Positions 33,239-47,579 of a DNA stretch of 64,000 nucleotides are shown piece by piece. The translations under genes were made by a program, and so were the position numbers. The DNA comes from Rhabditoides inermis (taxonomy: Eukaryota > Nematoda > Chromadorea > Rhabditida > Rhabditidae). The stretch covers positions 92,501 to 156,500 of the forward strand of contig CAWZYM010000086.1 of assembly GCA_963966185.1 (NCBI GenBank), read 5' to 3'. The notes beneath the pieces were generated by a model. It ran no database searches. It was not told the DNA's origin and saw only the letters and a program-made list of their open reading frames with translations. Numbering within the stretch: position 1 is the stretch's first letter; every line of letters begins with the position of its first letter.

Positions 33239-34675
33239 TTCTCTCTCCTTCTCTCTCATTCTCTCGGCGGGTGTAGCGTACACCCGTGCTAACGCCTCCC
33301 GGTTCCCGCTCCTTTTGCATATGTTTACCCCTTTTGTGAGATGCACTTTCCCTCTCACAAATAGTCTCGAAAACTCGCCGAATACCATCGCATCGTCACA
33401 CAAATGCAAAACGACACCACCTCCAAAACGACACTGTCGTAAAACCAAAATCGGAGGTGTATATAAAGACGGGTGCTCGGAATTCGGAATACTTCACAAC
33501 AATTCCCAATAACTCCCACTGTCATCAACATGGTCAAAATGTGAGTTGCTAAACGTTCCAAACCTAACCCTACCTACCGTAAATCGTAAGTAGTCTACTA
33601 ATCCTAATACTTTATTATTTACAGTGTATCCTTAATTCTGTCGCTCGCACTACTTCTCCTCTCCACTGAACACGTCGCTGCTCAATTCGTGAGTTACTCC
33701 TACTTACAACACTCTACCGTATTTCTTACAGTACTACCCGTACGGCGGCTACGGTACGGGCTTGGGCAACTACTACGGTGGCTACGGTGGTTACGGAGGC
33801 TACGGTATGTACGGCTACCCTGCGTATGGCTACTACGGTCGGCGCAAGAGGGACACGTACGCAGCTGGAGCGTCTGCTTCCCGTTCAGCCAACCCCGTCG
33901 CAGCCGCACCCTACCACCACCAATAACTACTCTACTTTGTGTTTACTCCACGCTAATAAAACTACGTGACTACTCTCACTGATGAAAACAATACAGTGTA
34001 TATAAAATATAGAAATTAGGACTCCGCCCCCTCCAGCCCCGCCCACCTCGCTGGGCACGTCTAGTTCGTAGACGAGATCGTGGAGGCGGGCGACCACGTC
34101 GGCCAGCGCAAAGCCCGCGCCGAGACAGTCCCGCTCCAGCTCTGCAAAAACAAAACATATTGAAACTTTCGTTCAAGAACATTTCCTACAAGCTAGCTCG
34201 TTTGCTCTTTCTTGCTCGTTCACACCCTTCGCTTTCACAGCCCACACAAATAAGTCGCAGCTTGTCATGCGATGGCATGTATATAGCCTGCGCCAGAGCG
34301 ATAGTTTTCGATCTACCTCTCATGCAGTTCAAAATACGGTGACATAACCGTCTGTCTCTCTTGTTTTGCGCGCTATTCCCGAGAGCTGACTCTCCGTCTT
34401 CTTCTGATCTACCCCACCGCGCGCAACTCATTGCGAGCATAGAACTATAAGTGTTGCAGTGTTGCTAGGACCCCGCACCCACTCTTGCAGCAGTTCTCGA
34501 ACGTGTCGTTGAGGAGAGTCTTGAGGATGCCCTCGAGCTGCTTGGGCGTCGGCTGACCCACACACTGGTACACGGTCGCCTCCGACGCCTCCGAAAACGC
34601 CATCGACACAGACTGCAACATTAACATGCACATGATACATCCTACACCTGCTACGACACACTCATATAAAATCCC

Positions 34676-34729
<54 letters not shown>

Positions 34730-36088
34730 GCAACAATCTCCGCGTACCTGCATGACGTTGAGTACCCTCCTCATGTCGCCGCCGCTCAGATGGAGCAGCG
34801 CCCGCCTGCCGTCCTCCGTCATAGACAGATCCTCCTTCTCGCACACCTGCGTGACCGAATTTGTTCCCCCCCAACCTTCAACAAACCACTATTCTAGACT
34901 ACACTTACACTCACTATTCTATTTCAAATACGCAAACTGGTTCAGTGACAGTGAGACGGTGCACTAGACCTATTCTCGACGCTGCGTCGCATGCCCACTA
35001 TCCACTACACTACGAAACTTGACCGTTTCAATCATAACCAAAACGTACATAGTCAATGCGCGGCGACACGAGCGACTCGGTGAGCGGCGCGAAGCTGAAA
35101 CACACTTATAAACAACAACGACAACAACAAACCTAACAGCTAAACACAACAAATAATAGTTAATAATCAATAAAATAATGAACAACATTATATTCTAAAG
35201 GATTCAAACTGACCGGAAGCGCGTGCACCTCGACTGGATGGGCGAAATGATGTTGGAGAGGTAGTTGCAGATAATGCAGAACCGCACGTTGTCAGTGTAC
35301 TTCTCGATCACACTCAAAATGGATAATTCACGCTTTATATATAAAACATTATAAAAGAACATAATAACGACATAATGTATATAGAATAATTATCCACATT
35401 GATATACATCCTCACCAGTAAACGCTTGAGCCGTTGAGTGCGTTCTATTATAGAAACAAGCTGGCAATTAAGTGAATCCCTACCGTTTGAGCGCGTTCTG
35501 CGCGTCCTTGGTCATGGCGTCCGCCTCGTCGAGGATGACGAGCTTCTGCTGGCCCTTGGCCTCCGCCCCGCTGTGCAGAGAGCGAGTCTGCGCGAACGAT
35601 ACGATCTCCTCACGCACCACACCGATACCTGCACACGCATGTCTTAGACAATATTACAACTTGTGCTAATAGTTTAGTAAGAACAATGTGGTGAGTTGTA
35701 TTATTGGACGGAAACTACGCAACAACTCACCCCTGTCGTCACTGGCGTTGAGCTCGAGCACCATGCTCGGCCGCTGCTTGTCAGTGTACATTGTACGCGC
35801 CGCCGCCAGAATCGTACTCGTCTTGCCCGTGCCCGGCGGTCCGTAGAACAACAGGTGCGGCAGGCGGTCCGTCGCGATGAAGCGGTTCACTGCAAAGAGT
35901 TCGTAATAGTTACGTCAACTGCAAATATGATGTTATATACAATAGTTAGACCATATAAAAAGAAACAAGGCAGACTCACGAGTCTGGATGATCTCAGTGT
36001 GGGAGACGAGGTCGCCGAGCGTCGCCGGACGGTACTTCTCCACCCACGGCAGGTTCACCTTCTGTTCATCTTGCGTAGCCGTCACCAT
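32704..36088 (-). CDS. RFC5: Replication factor C subunit 5 (clamp loader, 36-kDa type)
   Basis: Nine exons: 35980-36088, 35731-35889, 35484-35628, 35214-35312, 35049-35094, 34748-34846, 34483-34612, 34047-34141 and 32704-32844, total 1023 nt (340 aa), the same length as human RFC5. Motifs: [18 protein letters not shown], Walker [10 protein letters not shown], Walker [14 protein letters not shown]-box SRCTRFRF after [12 protein letters not shown], and sensor-2 [10 protein letters not shown]. The C-terminal collar domain ends [15 protein letters not shown]. It is an AAA+ subunit loading PCNA at primer-template junctions. The last intron is 1.2 kb and holds an opposite-strand secreted-peptide gene. 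One donor is GTCAGT (intron after 35214). MED30 starts 381 bp downstream on the same strand. Confidence 0.93.
33460..33467 (+). promoter_or_regulatory. TATA box of the nested Gly/Tyr-rich peptide gene
   Basis: TATATAAA about 63-70 bp before ATG 33530; a CT-rich tract lies further upstream (33210-33260). Confidence 0.6.
33530..33926 (+). CDS. Small secreted Gly/Tyr-rich peptide precursor (NLP/caenacin-like), nested in RFC5 intron
   Basis: Exons 33530-33540, 33625-33688 and 33732-33926 (TAA), 89 aa. A strong signal peptide ([20 protein letters not shown]) precedes AAQF and a YGGYG-rich region with many Tyr-Gly repeats. A dibasic site RRKR then precedes a Ser/Ala-rich tail ending HHQ. Nematode NLP/CNC peptides of innate epidermal immunity and some cuticle components share this YGG composition; I cannot choose between them. 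A TATA box precedes it and AATAAA lies at 33955-33960. It sits on the strand opposite RFC5, wholly within the last RFC5 intron (32845-34046). Confidence 0.78.
33955..33960 (+). promoter_or_regulatory. Polyadenylation signal AATAAA of the nested peptide gene
   Basis: Located 29 bp after the TAA stop at 33924-33926. Confidence 0.65.
34282..34445 (+). repeat. Dispersed repeat copy A (in an RFC5 intron)
   Basis: Starts CTGCGCCAGAGCGATAGTTT and includes GAGAGCTGACTCTCCGTCTT. Its reverse complement occurs at about 37383-37545 in the ZYG-8 gene with roughly 80-85% identity by eye. Confidence 0.7.
34682..34724. repeat. (TA)n microsatellite in an RFC5 intron
   Basis: About 21 TA units between exons 6 and 7. 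Confidence 0.95.
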
Positions 36089-37148
36089 AGCTAAAAGACA
36101 TAACTATTAACAATATGGAAGCAACATAATCAAGATTTGATCACATTTTCAAGTTGGGGCGAACTGTGATCGCGATTGATGGTCCGAACCCGCACGAACG
36201 AATAGGTTCACAATCAGAGTATCACATGAACCGAACAAACATAATTGAGCAGCATAGGTGAAAAATGAAACAAAGAAATACAAAGAAAATCCGCATATAT
36301 GAAAATCCGCGCGCGACACAATATCGTGCGCTCATAGACGTGTTGCACCGAACACCACCACATATTCCATAGTGAGAAATCAGATTTTTCAAATATAATT
36401 ATATTTTTACAAATTTTAGCAACCATGATATGATGGTTACTGATTTGTTCTAACATCATTTCAGTATATCTCGTATCATCGAACACTGATGATTTCTTTC
36501 TTTCTCTTTTTCTCGCTTACTCTCTCTCTCATTTCTCTTGTCGCTTTTATCTTCTTTCCTATGTTTTTTTTTCTTTTATATTTATTGACTTTATTTATTT
36601 ATTTCTCAATTCGTATCTCAAAGATACAACGATCGAATGCAAAATATAGCGTCATCTCCCCGAAAGTTTCTGGACAACATGTGAGCGTATCAAATGCACT
36701 GTTGCTCAAATGCAGTGTACAGAATTCAAACGCAGAGTTTATTAGCAGAACTTCGACTTTTGAGGTATATTGGTGAAAGACAAGCATCCAACCTGTTTTA
36801 TAAACCAAAACGCAATATTCAAAAACAAAATTTATGTCATACCCAAAAGATTGCACGCTATCAACAACACTTTTTCACAGCAATGCCTCTGAATATACAT
36901 CTAAGCAGGGAGCCAAAAGAGGAACACTCACAGAACGTCCACAAATACTCTCTCTAGAAAACGTACATGAGCAGTTCACGGGGCGGCAAATCTCAAACCT
37001 TATGCAATCATATAGCACATTATGCGAGAGTGTCAGGCGAGACAGTGAGACAGACTAGGCGAGTAGATCAGATGCTTTGGAATTGAGCTCAAAGGGAAAG
37101 CGGGGGAGGAGGAGGATCAGCTGATCAGTCAGCTGGTCGATCAGCTGA
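36089..37148. other. Intergenic region between RFC5 and ZYG-8
   Basis: AT-rich; short open stretches only. A TCAGCTGATCA-type palindrome cluster lies just below the ZYG-8 stop (37118-37152). Probably carries the promoter of the RFC5-headed gene set. Confidence 0.5.
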
Positions 37149-38445
37149 TCACGGCGTCATATACGAGGTGGCTCCTCCGTGGCGGAACGAATAATCTCCA
37201 GCCTCACTCAATTCGTCCATGCTGGTGCGACGAGAGAGGAAGTATTCACTGCAAACAAACATAAACGATTCATATTACGGTACCAAACAATTTTTAGACA
37301 GGATGTGTTCTGACAGTCTGAAAACCAGGAAAATTGATTTCATCAAAATCCGCGACATTAATTTTTTCATAGTTGTATAATTCTGTGCTCGCAATAAGTT
37401 GCGCGAGGTAGGGTAGATCAGAGAAAGACGGAGAGTCAGCTCTCGGCAATGGCGCGCAAGAGAGGCAGACGGTTATGGCACCGTGTTTCGAACTGCAAGT
37501 GAGGTAGATCGAAAACTATCGCTCTGGCGCAGGCTATAGCACAGTCAGTCGAGTTCGTTTATTACAGAGACGGTGTGACATACACACAAAGAGATAGAGG
37601 GTGAGACAGACAAACATCTGCTGCGAGCACGTACCGCTGTGTCTCCTCCTCCCTGCCCTCCTCCATCTCCATGTCCTCGTCGTCCGGAGGGAGACGCGCT
37701 CGCACAGACAGCTCCGCCATAGCCTCGTGCTCCGCCGGCACCGCGCCACCGTGCTGCAACGGGAGAACCTCTCTCTCTCCCTCCCCCTCCCTCCCTCTCT
37801 CTCTCTTTCTGTTCTCTTTCTCGCACTCTCTTCTTGTCTCTCATCACTCGACCCATTCCTACTACACGCAGGGACCCTTCCTCTTCTTCCTGCTCCTTCA
37901 CCTTCTCACCTTGATCCATACATTGTCTCCGATGGCGCGCGCAGTGATTCTCCCCTCCACGTCTACATCCACACAGTGCTGGATGAGAGAGCGCGCCGAC
38001 CACGAAATGCACTGAAACAGACATCATACATGCATTCCACCGATCCAAACGGATTCCAAGAACACGCCTTTCCAACACCTCTTTCAAAACTACCTAGATA
38101 CCTGTCTCCATCTCTCAACTCGGCATGGAAAAAGTGATCTACCCCTTCTACTACTTCTGATACACTGTCATCACGCTCTCCCTTCCCCTCTCCCTCCAAC
38201 CCCCCCCCCCTCTCTATCCCCCTCACCTGCCAGCTGGGCATGGGGAAGGTGAGCCTGCCGCGCATGATATCCCGGAACAACTCCACTTGGTCGCCGTCCA
38301 TGCTGAAAGGAAAGCGAGGGTTGGATGAGTCTTGAGGTGAGATGAACGATGCACGTCCGCCTATCCGCCAGTCTATGCCACCACACCTCGAGACAGACAG
38401 ACAGATGTGATAAAGAAATACAGAGAGAGAGAGAGAGATAGAGAG

Positions 38446-38481
<36 letters not shown>

Positions 38482-41400
38482 GAGTCCTACCTCTGGAACG
38501 GCGGGAAGCCGCACAGCATAATGTAGAGGATCACGCCCACCGCCCACACATCAACCTTCTCGTCATAGCTACAAAATCAATAATACCACCAAATCGCAAA
38601 AATCAATAATCATCAAAACACAAAATAAATATCCCTCACCCCCACTCGGCCAGAACCTCAGCCGCAACGTAAGTCGGAGTGCCGCAGATGACCTAAAAAA
38701 TAACTCGACTGTTTCTCGCGGAAACAGTTGATGACAAGTGACAACATCGAAACTCGATATAAACCCACCATCAGCTTGTCGCCATTGGCCGGCAGGTCAC
38801 TGGCGAGGCCGAAATCAGCCAGTTTGATGTCCAGGCCGCCATCCGGAGACTCGAACAACTGCAACACGTGACACTCAGAAAACCTTATTCACATTCTCCC
38901 AAGTCAGAAAACCAGAGAAGAGGAAGAAAGAGAGAGAGAGAGAGAGTGTATGAGAGAGAGAGAGTGAAAAAGAGAGGGAGAGAGGGAGAGAGAGAGGCTC
39001 ACCAGCAGGTTCTCCGGCTTCACATCCCTGTGCACCACGCGCGCATCGTGAAGGTAGGCGAGCGCGTCGGCTAGAGACCTGCAATACACATTTATTCACT
39101 TTCAAAGGAAAAAACCCCGGTGAATAGGAAATCACACCATCACAAACCACTACACCATCCACACCATATATAGGAAATCCCGTGTCGCAACAGGGTTTTA
39201 GTGCCCATTATTAGGTGCTTATGAATGATTTCGTTATTCGTTTTGTACGTACGCGGATCGTGTTTGCGATTCCGAATTATAGATATCAATTTGAATTCAC
39301 CCACCGCGTGATAGTAGCCGCCGTGTTCTCGGCGAGACGGCCAGACTGACAGAGGTGGTCGAACAGATCGCCAGACTGCAAGACATCGTCTCTCTCTCTC
39401 CTCTCTCCTTCCTCCCTCCTCTCTCACTCCTCCCTCACTCCTTTTCCCTCTCTCTCCCTCCCTTTTTCTCTCTCTCTCCTCTCTCTCTCCTCCCTCTCCA
39501 CTCTCCTCCCTCCCTCCTCTCTCTCCTCCCTCACTCCTTTTCCCTCTCTCTCCCTCCCTTTCTCTCTCTCTCCTTTATCTCCTCCCTCTCTCTTTCCCCT
39601 CCCCCTCTCCCTTCCACCCACCGGCACCAGCTCCAGCTCCAGATAGTAGGCGTCGTCGATGAACGACGTCTGGAGGAGGGCGACAATGTGAGGATGAGAG
39701 ATGCGCGACATGATACAGATCTCCTGCAAGAGGATATTCATAACTTCAAGAAAAAATCAAATGACTTAATACACAACAACAACAAAAACATACACGGTGG
39801 AAATAGAGTAACACAAAGATATGCCTTCCCACCTGTTCTATCAGCTGCTCCTTTCCCATTGCGCACTCTCGCGAAATCACTTTGAGAGCATGGCGAGCGT
39901 CGTTGTGCCTGAAATATGCACTTTGCAAAAATACGAATTACGGTAGAGAAATAATTCATTCTACTAGCAAAATATGGGTTATGATAAGAGAACTGCGGAT
40001 TTAAAAATAACCTCTTGGACATAATGACAACAGCTTAGAAAAACAAAAAATACAGTAAGATTAAAAAACTCCGCCTACCTATTGGCGACCTCGTAGACGA
40101 GTGCGGTGATTCCGTCGCCGAGGAGGCGCACTATCTGCAGGCGCTCCATCAACTGCTGAGGCAGCTGCCGGGCTGAATAACAAACATCAATCGAATATAA
40201 ATAACAGCTTAATACATTAAAAACTTTAGTCACGGGCAATGGGAACACGAGCAAAGGACGGAGAGTTTGCACATGCGAGAATGTCCGAAACCAGTGTGCC
40301 TGACCCGCTTCGCTGTCCATGACGCTGCCTGCCCTACTGTCCCTGAGCGACTCGTTCCTGGCAGGCAACGCCCTCCGCCGCGGAGTCCGCCGAGTAGACG
40401 GACGACCAGCGCCCCGCTTGTACTCTTAAACAACACACTCATCTCATATTCTGATAATCAAGTTCAAGTGGGTCAAGATCTGATGGGCTAATGCCGGGAA
40501 AATACAGTAGGGTTGACGTAGGTTAGTGGCCTGAGAATAAAGCAGAGAAAAGATCGACAACCAGTACATGCAGACAATAAGCTAAGGGATTCAATCAGCG
40601 AGACAAATGTGATTCACAAACGGACAGTGAGGAACATGTGCACATGGGAACACGTGCAAGACTGGACAGATCAATATGGAACGAAACGATCGCTACTCTT
40701 CCACCCACCCTCCATGATGACGAAGAAGTCATCGGCCGCCGTGCGCTCGTTGCCGTACGCGATGAACACGTCGTCGTCGTGGAAGAAGTCGGACAGGCAC
40801 GTCACCTACAGGTACTCTCTCTCTCTCTCTCTCCCTCTCTCTCTCTCCCTCTCTCAATTACACTCACTTACTCATTCACTCACATGTACGCCCTTATTTT
40901 TGTTCTCCAATTCTCCTATCTAGTCTATCATTTATCAAGATGAAACGTGGTCAATACAATATGGTATTTTTTCACCTGCCGTCCGCTGAGCGCGAATAGC
41001 TTGCGAATCACCCCGCTGTCCAGCTTGACAACCTCCGTCAAATCGCCCATCACCTACAATTTTAATTAATCAATTAATCAAACATTCAATCAACCAATCC
41101 ATCAACAACGCACCTGCATGAACGACCTGGCAGTCTTCTTGTTGAGCAGATGGCGGACCACCTTGCGGGGTTTCACTCCATTCCGAATCACAGTGATGAT
41201 GCGGGGGAACACAAAGTCCGTGTTCTCCTACAAACAGCGCGTAAACAACAACAACAACAACAACAACAACCGACTCACCACTACGTGTTGTGTGATGTTG
41301 AGTGCGAGAGCGGCGGTCTCCTTGGGCAGTTGGGGCCGGCGCGCGTGGGACATACTCCACGAGGGCTCCCGCGCGTTCGCATAGTCCAGCGGCTTGAAAA

Positions 41401-42242
41401 CGTCCGTGCTGCAAGCGAGCATGTTCGCAAGTTTTTCTTCACTCTGCCTGGAACCCCGCTGTCCGCTATCCGACCTATGGAGCTTCTCGAAAATGTATTG
41501 CGTCAACATGAGAGAATTTGTATAGTTACGAATTGTCGTACTGCATGTTGCAATACTACCCTTTTCCCACGTCCAGGAGTTCCCCTGTATACAATTGAAA
41601 GTGCAAGTTTTGCGAAATGCCAATGTGCGCATCTCTCACTCTCTCCTTCTCTCTCTCTCGCTGTACGCTGTACTGAATCACTTCAACGAACGAACGACCG
41701 CGCCATTTCGAGAGATACGGAAGATGAGTAAGAGATACTGATAAGATAAAATACAAAAACAGCTCGAGACAATAGGCAGTCAAATTGCGACAAAAAGAAA
41801 GAAATACGGAAAAAAGAAATTCAAATGGAATTGATTGTACAAAAGTGCGACTAATCAAGAAGGAAAAGAAGGTAAAGAAGTAAGAAGAAGCCATACCTGG
41901 AGCACACGTAGCTGTGTCCGTCGACGAACTGATCGACCCGCGTGATCTTCTGCCGCCCGTCGATGCTGAACACGTGGCGCACCCCGTGAGGCAAGTTCAC
42001 CTGCAAACATGGCATACATCAACACCTATCTAATCCAGCACGTTGATTAATTAATTGGTTGATCGGTTAATCCGTCTATTCTGCCAGTAACACAAACTAT
42101 ACATAATCGAGTACACTATTGGATTGATTGATTGAATACCCACCGAATCGGACAGCGATCGGGTGAGCTCTTCCATGAGCGGCTTCATCATACGCACGCG
42201 GTCAATGCGGAGAGCGTAGAGAAGACCCTGGAGGGATAGGGG

Positions 42243-42287
<45 letters not shown>

Positions 42288-43058
42288 CACCTTGAAGTAC
42301 TGATCGCCGTTGCGGTAGAAACGCAGTCGTTTCGCTTTCCTAGAATGTGCATGCATGTAAGTAAGTTAGCATGCATGTAAGTTAAAAAGACATATCTTCC
42401 TACAATAAGCATGTGTACATACAAGAAAAAAAAACATATCACACCTTCCGGTGAATCGGAACATCCTGGGCAGGGAGTGGGAGACGGCCGGCGGATCCGC
42501 GAACACGTCCCCCTGCTCCGCTCGCTCCCGCTCCTCCTCGTCCCTGCCAATCAATCGATAAATCCATATAAACAAACAATCAACAAGCTACGTGAATAAT
42601 GCAAAGATCTCCACCGAAAGGCGGTAAGTGTTGCAAGCAAAAAGTGGTTTGTTCAGACAAACACACTCTGGAGTGGTAGGGTAGACACACTCACACACCT
42701 ACCTGTGCAGGCTGCTGGTCATGTCGGTGAGGTCCATGTGGCTGGCGCGCGGCGTCGCCCCGTCCATGTCGTCGTCGCTGCCGCCCGCCCGCCCCATCAG
42801 AGACACCGTCGACAGCGGACGCACCGAGCGCCGGCGCGCAGACGACGCCGCCGTCGCCGCCCGGGGCAGAGTGCCTGCAGGACGACAGTACAATAACAAT
42901 ACAATACATTATGTTATGATCATCGAATATTTTGTTTAGTGTTTTATGTGAAATACAATATAATAATAAACCACCGGACCGAGGCTGGCGTGAGTGCGCG
43001 CCGCGTGGCTCGCGGGCGGCGGCCGCATCGGCGTTTTGAAGGTGGTGTTCCGCACCAT
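37149..43058 (-). CDS. zyg-8: ZYG-8 / doublecortin-like kinase (DCLK)
   Basis: Microtubule-associated Ser/Thr kinase; C. elegans ZYG-8 stabilises spindle microtubules. In order: a disordered N-terminus, doublecortin domain 1 ([20 protein letters not shown], then [29 protein letters not shown]), domain 2 ([40 protein letters not shown]), an Arg-rich linker, and a CaMK-type kinase: [69 protein letters not shown]. The APE motif reads AAE. The last exon 37149-37248 ends SYMTP. The N-terminus is uncertain: the ATG at 43058 begins an open exon, but its phase does not fit the exon at about 42700-42880, so a small exon may be missed or translation may begin later. Confidence 0.85.
37383..37545 (-). 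repeat. Dispersed repeat copy B (in a ZYG-8 intron)
   Basis: Inverted relative to copy A at 34282-34445, sharing AAAACTATCGCTCTGGCGCA and GACGGAGAGTCAGCTCTC. Confidence 0.7.
38421..38480. repeat. (GA)n microsatellite in a ZYG-8 intron
   Basis: GA-rich tract; similar (GA)n at 38930-38998 and (CT)n at 39386-39600 in neighbouring introns of the same gene. Confidence 0.9.
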
Positions 43059-44629
43059 GCCAGATCCGAGCGAGTTCGACTATCGATCGAGTGTACTACT
43101 GCCGCGGCGGGCGGTGGTCAGTCAAACAGAGGCGGGGGAACACAAAGTAGCGAGCCGCCGCGAGTGAGAGACACGGGTGATAGCGGGAGAGCGCGCGCTC
43201 ACTCACAACTACACCGGTGGCGGGAAAGATTATGTCGCTAGCAACGGAACGCGCGCGAGATTCGAAAAAGTGAAACCGCCGCCGCTGCGGGTAATCGCGG
43301 CGACGACGCGTACGCTTTATTGTGTTTTTTTCTTCAATCAAACGTACCGCACGTGGGCGACTCGCCGCGGAGGACGACAGTGTTGGGCATACGAGGGTGG
43401 TGGTGATGGTGTAGGATCAGACCACTCGACTGCACCTTCAACATCGTTCCGAGTAGTAGCAGTGTGAGGGTGAGCAATCAAATATGAATCACAGCGAGAA
43501 CGCGTGTGTGAGTAGTCTCTAATGAACAGCGGGTGTGTTGCGTACCACGCCCGTTTGTGATCACCCACAGACAGCAGGTTTCGATTATCCCATTTCCCCG
43601 TATCGCGCGAAGAACACAACACACTGCGAACACAGAGAAAAAGCGGGACAAGTATGAGAATCATGCCAAGAATGCGACTCTATGACGGCACAGCAGAGAG
43701 TGGATAATGACTACTGACAAGTGAGTGGTATGTGCAAGATGCGACACCACCACACCAAAAGGGGAAGAATCGATTTCAAACGGCGGCGACGTTACGAAAG
43801 AGAAGAAGAAGGAGAAGGAATAGCGAACGACTCTGGAAGTAGGTGCCGCCGCTCTCTAAACCAACAAACGCGAAATCGGGTCAGGCCCGGCTGACCCCAT
43901 GCATGCCATTATTGATGTGAGAAACATATTTATTGGATTCGATAGAAGAGGCGCAACGCGTTGGTGCATGTCAAACGCATGAATATGATTGAAAAATGAA
44001 TGGAATTGAAACTTTAGTGACTATTGCATTGAAGAACAATGAAACACACTTCATCAGCACTATACAAATGGGCGAAACAGTAAATCTCATTTTACATTTC
44101 TAGCCATTTATTCGATCAATTTCTCGTGCACTTCTCTCTACTCTGTGATTATCTGTTCGCGATTTCTCTGAATGTTAATCGCGTCAGTGATGTGGAATAC
44201 GCGTTCATTTGTCCGCAAAACCAACCTACCGCATAAATCGCGTGCGATTCTCATCTAACGACAACATTTTGGTGAATTCGAAAACCTCGCGTCTGCAGCG
44301 ACAATGGAAAGCCGATAGGATCGGGAGCAGTAGCATCTGTCTATGTGTGCCTAGTCGCCATCCGTGGAACGCGCAGCGGGGCGAGAGCGGGGCGAGGGAG
44401 TGCGAGAATGGAAGAGGGCGCAGAGTGTCACCCCCTCCGGTCATCGGGAAATGCGGGCGAGGGGGGGTCGCGCCGCAGCCTCATTAGGATCGCATCGAGC
44501 ATGCGCAAGCGGAAGCATTTCGTACACAATGGCGATAACATGGACGTGATATTTTATTAGAAATCTGTATGATGTTGAATAATCATAAATAGTATATAAT
44601 ATTATTAGTGAACATCCTGTCGCGAGCGA
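43059..44629. other. Intergenic region upstream of ZYG-8 and downstream of alpha-tubulin
   Basis: Contains GC-rich stretches but no recognisable gene. May hold the ZYG-8 promoter and an unrecognised first exon. Confidence 0.45.
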
Positions 44630-47066
<2,437 letters not shown>

Positions 47067-47471
47067 TCTGTTGTTGCACACACAACCAATGTGAAGTGTG
47101 AGTGAACAGGCGGTTCGTATTAGCGCAACGCCAAGATTTCGATCTCGTTATTCACGCATATCTTTGTAATCTATGTCAGGTTCAAAGATGACATTGAGAC
47201 GCATAGCCGACCTGGTAGCAGCATTATACTGACAACTGCGGCACCGATTTTAAGATAAAAATCTTAAGATAAAATGTAGTCGTTTGTTGTTTTCAACAGA
47301 TTTAGCAGATTGCATTTTCCATATTATGAGCATTCAAACAATATGTAGGATGCTGTTTAAACAACACTGACAGTTCTCGTGGGCGTATCCGGTCTTCTTT
47401 GCATAACTGTCTGCTGGTCTGACTGTGTTATGAAACCAGATAGTTCCGGTCACGGGAATGGAATGCTCACG

Positions 47472-47479
47472 TATAAAAG
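47472..47479 (+). promoter_or_regulatory. TATA box of Cys/Gly-rich gene copy 1
   Basis: TATAAAAG about 100 bp before ATG 47580; an acceptor-like TTTTTTATCAG lies just before the ATG, so a non-coding first exon is likely. Confidence 0.55.
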
Positions 47480-47579
47480 CGAAAGTGTTAGCGGGCAGAC
47501 ATCAGTCAATGCTGTCTTTCTTTCCTGTTTTATACTTTGTATCCCTAGACAGTGGCATAATCAGTTTTTTTATCAGGTA

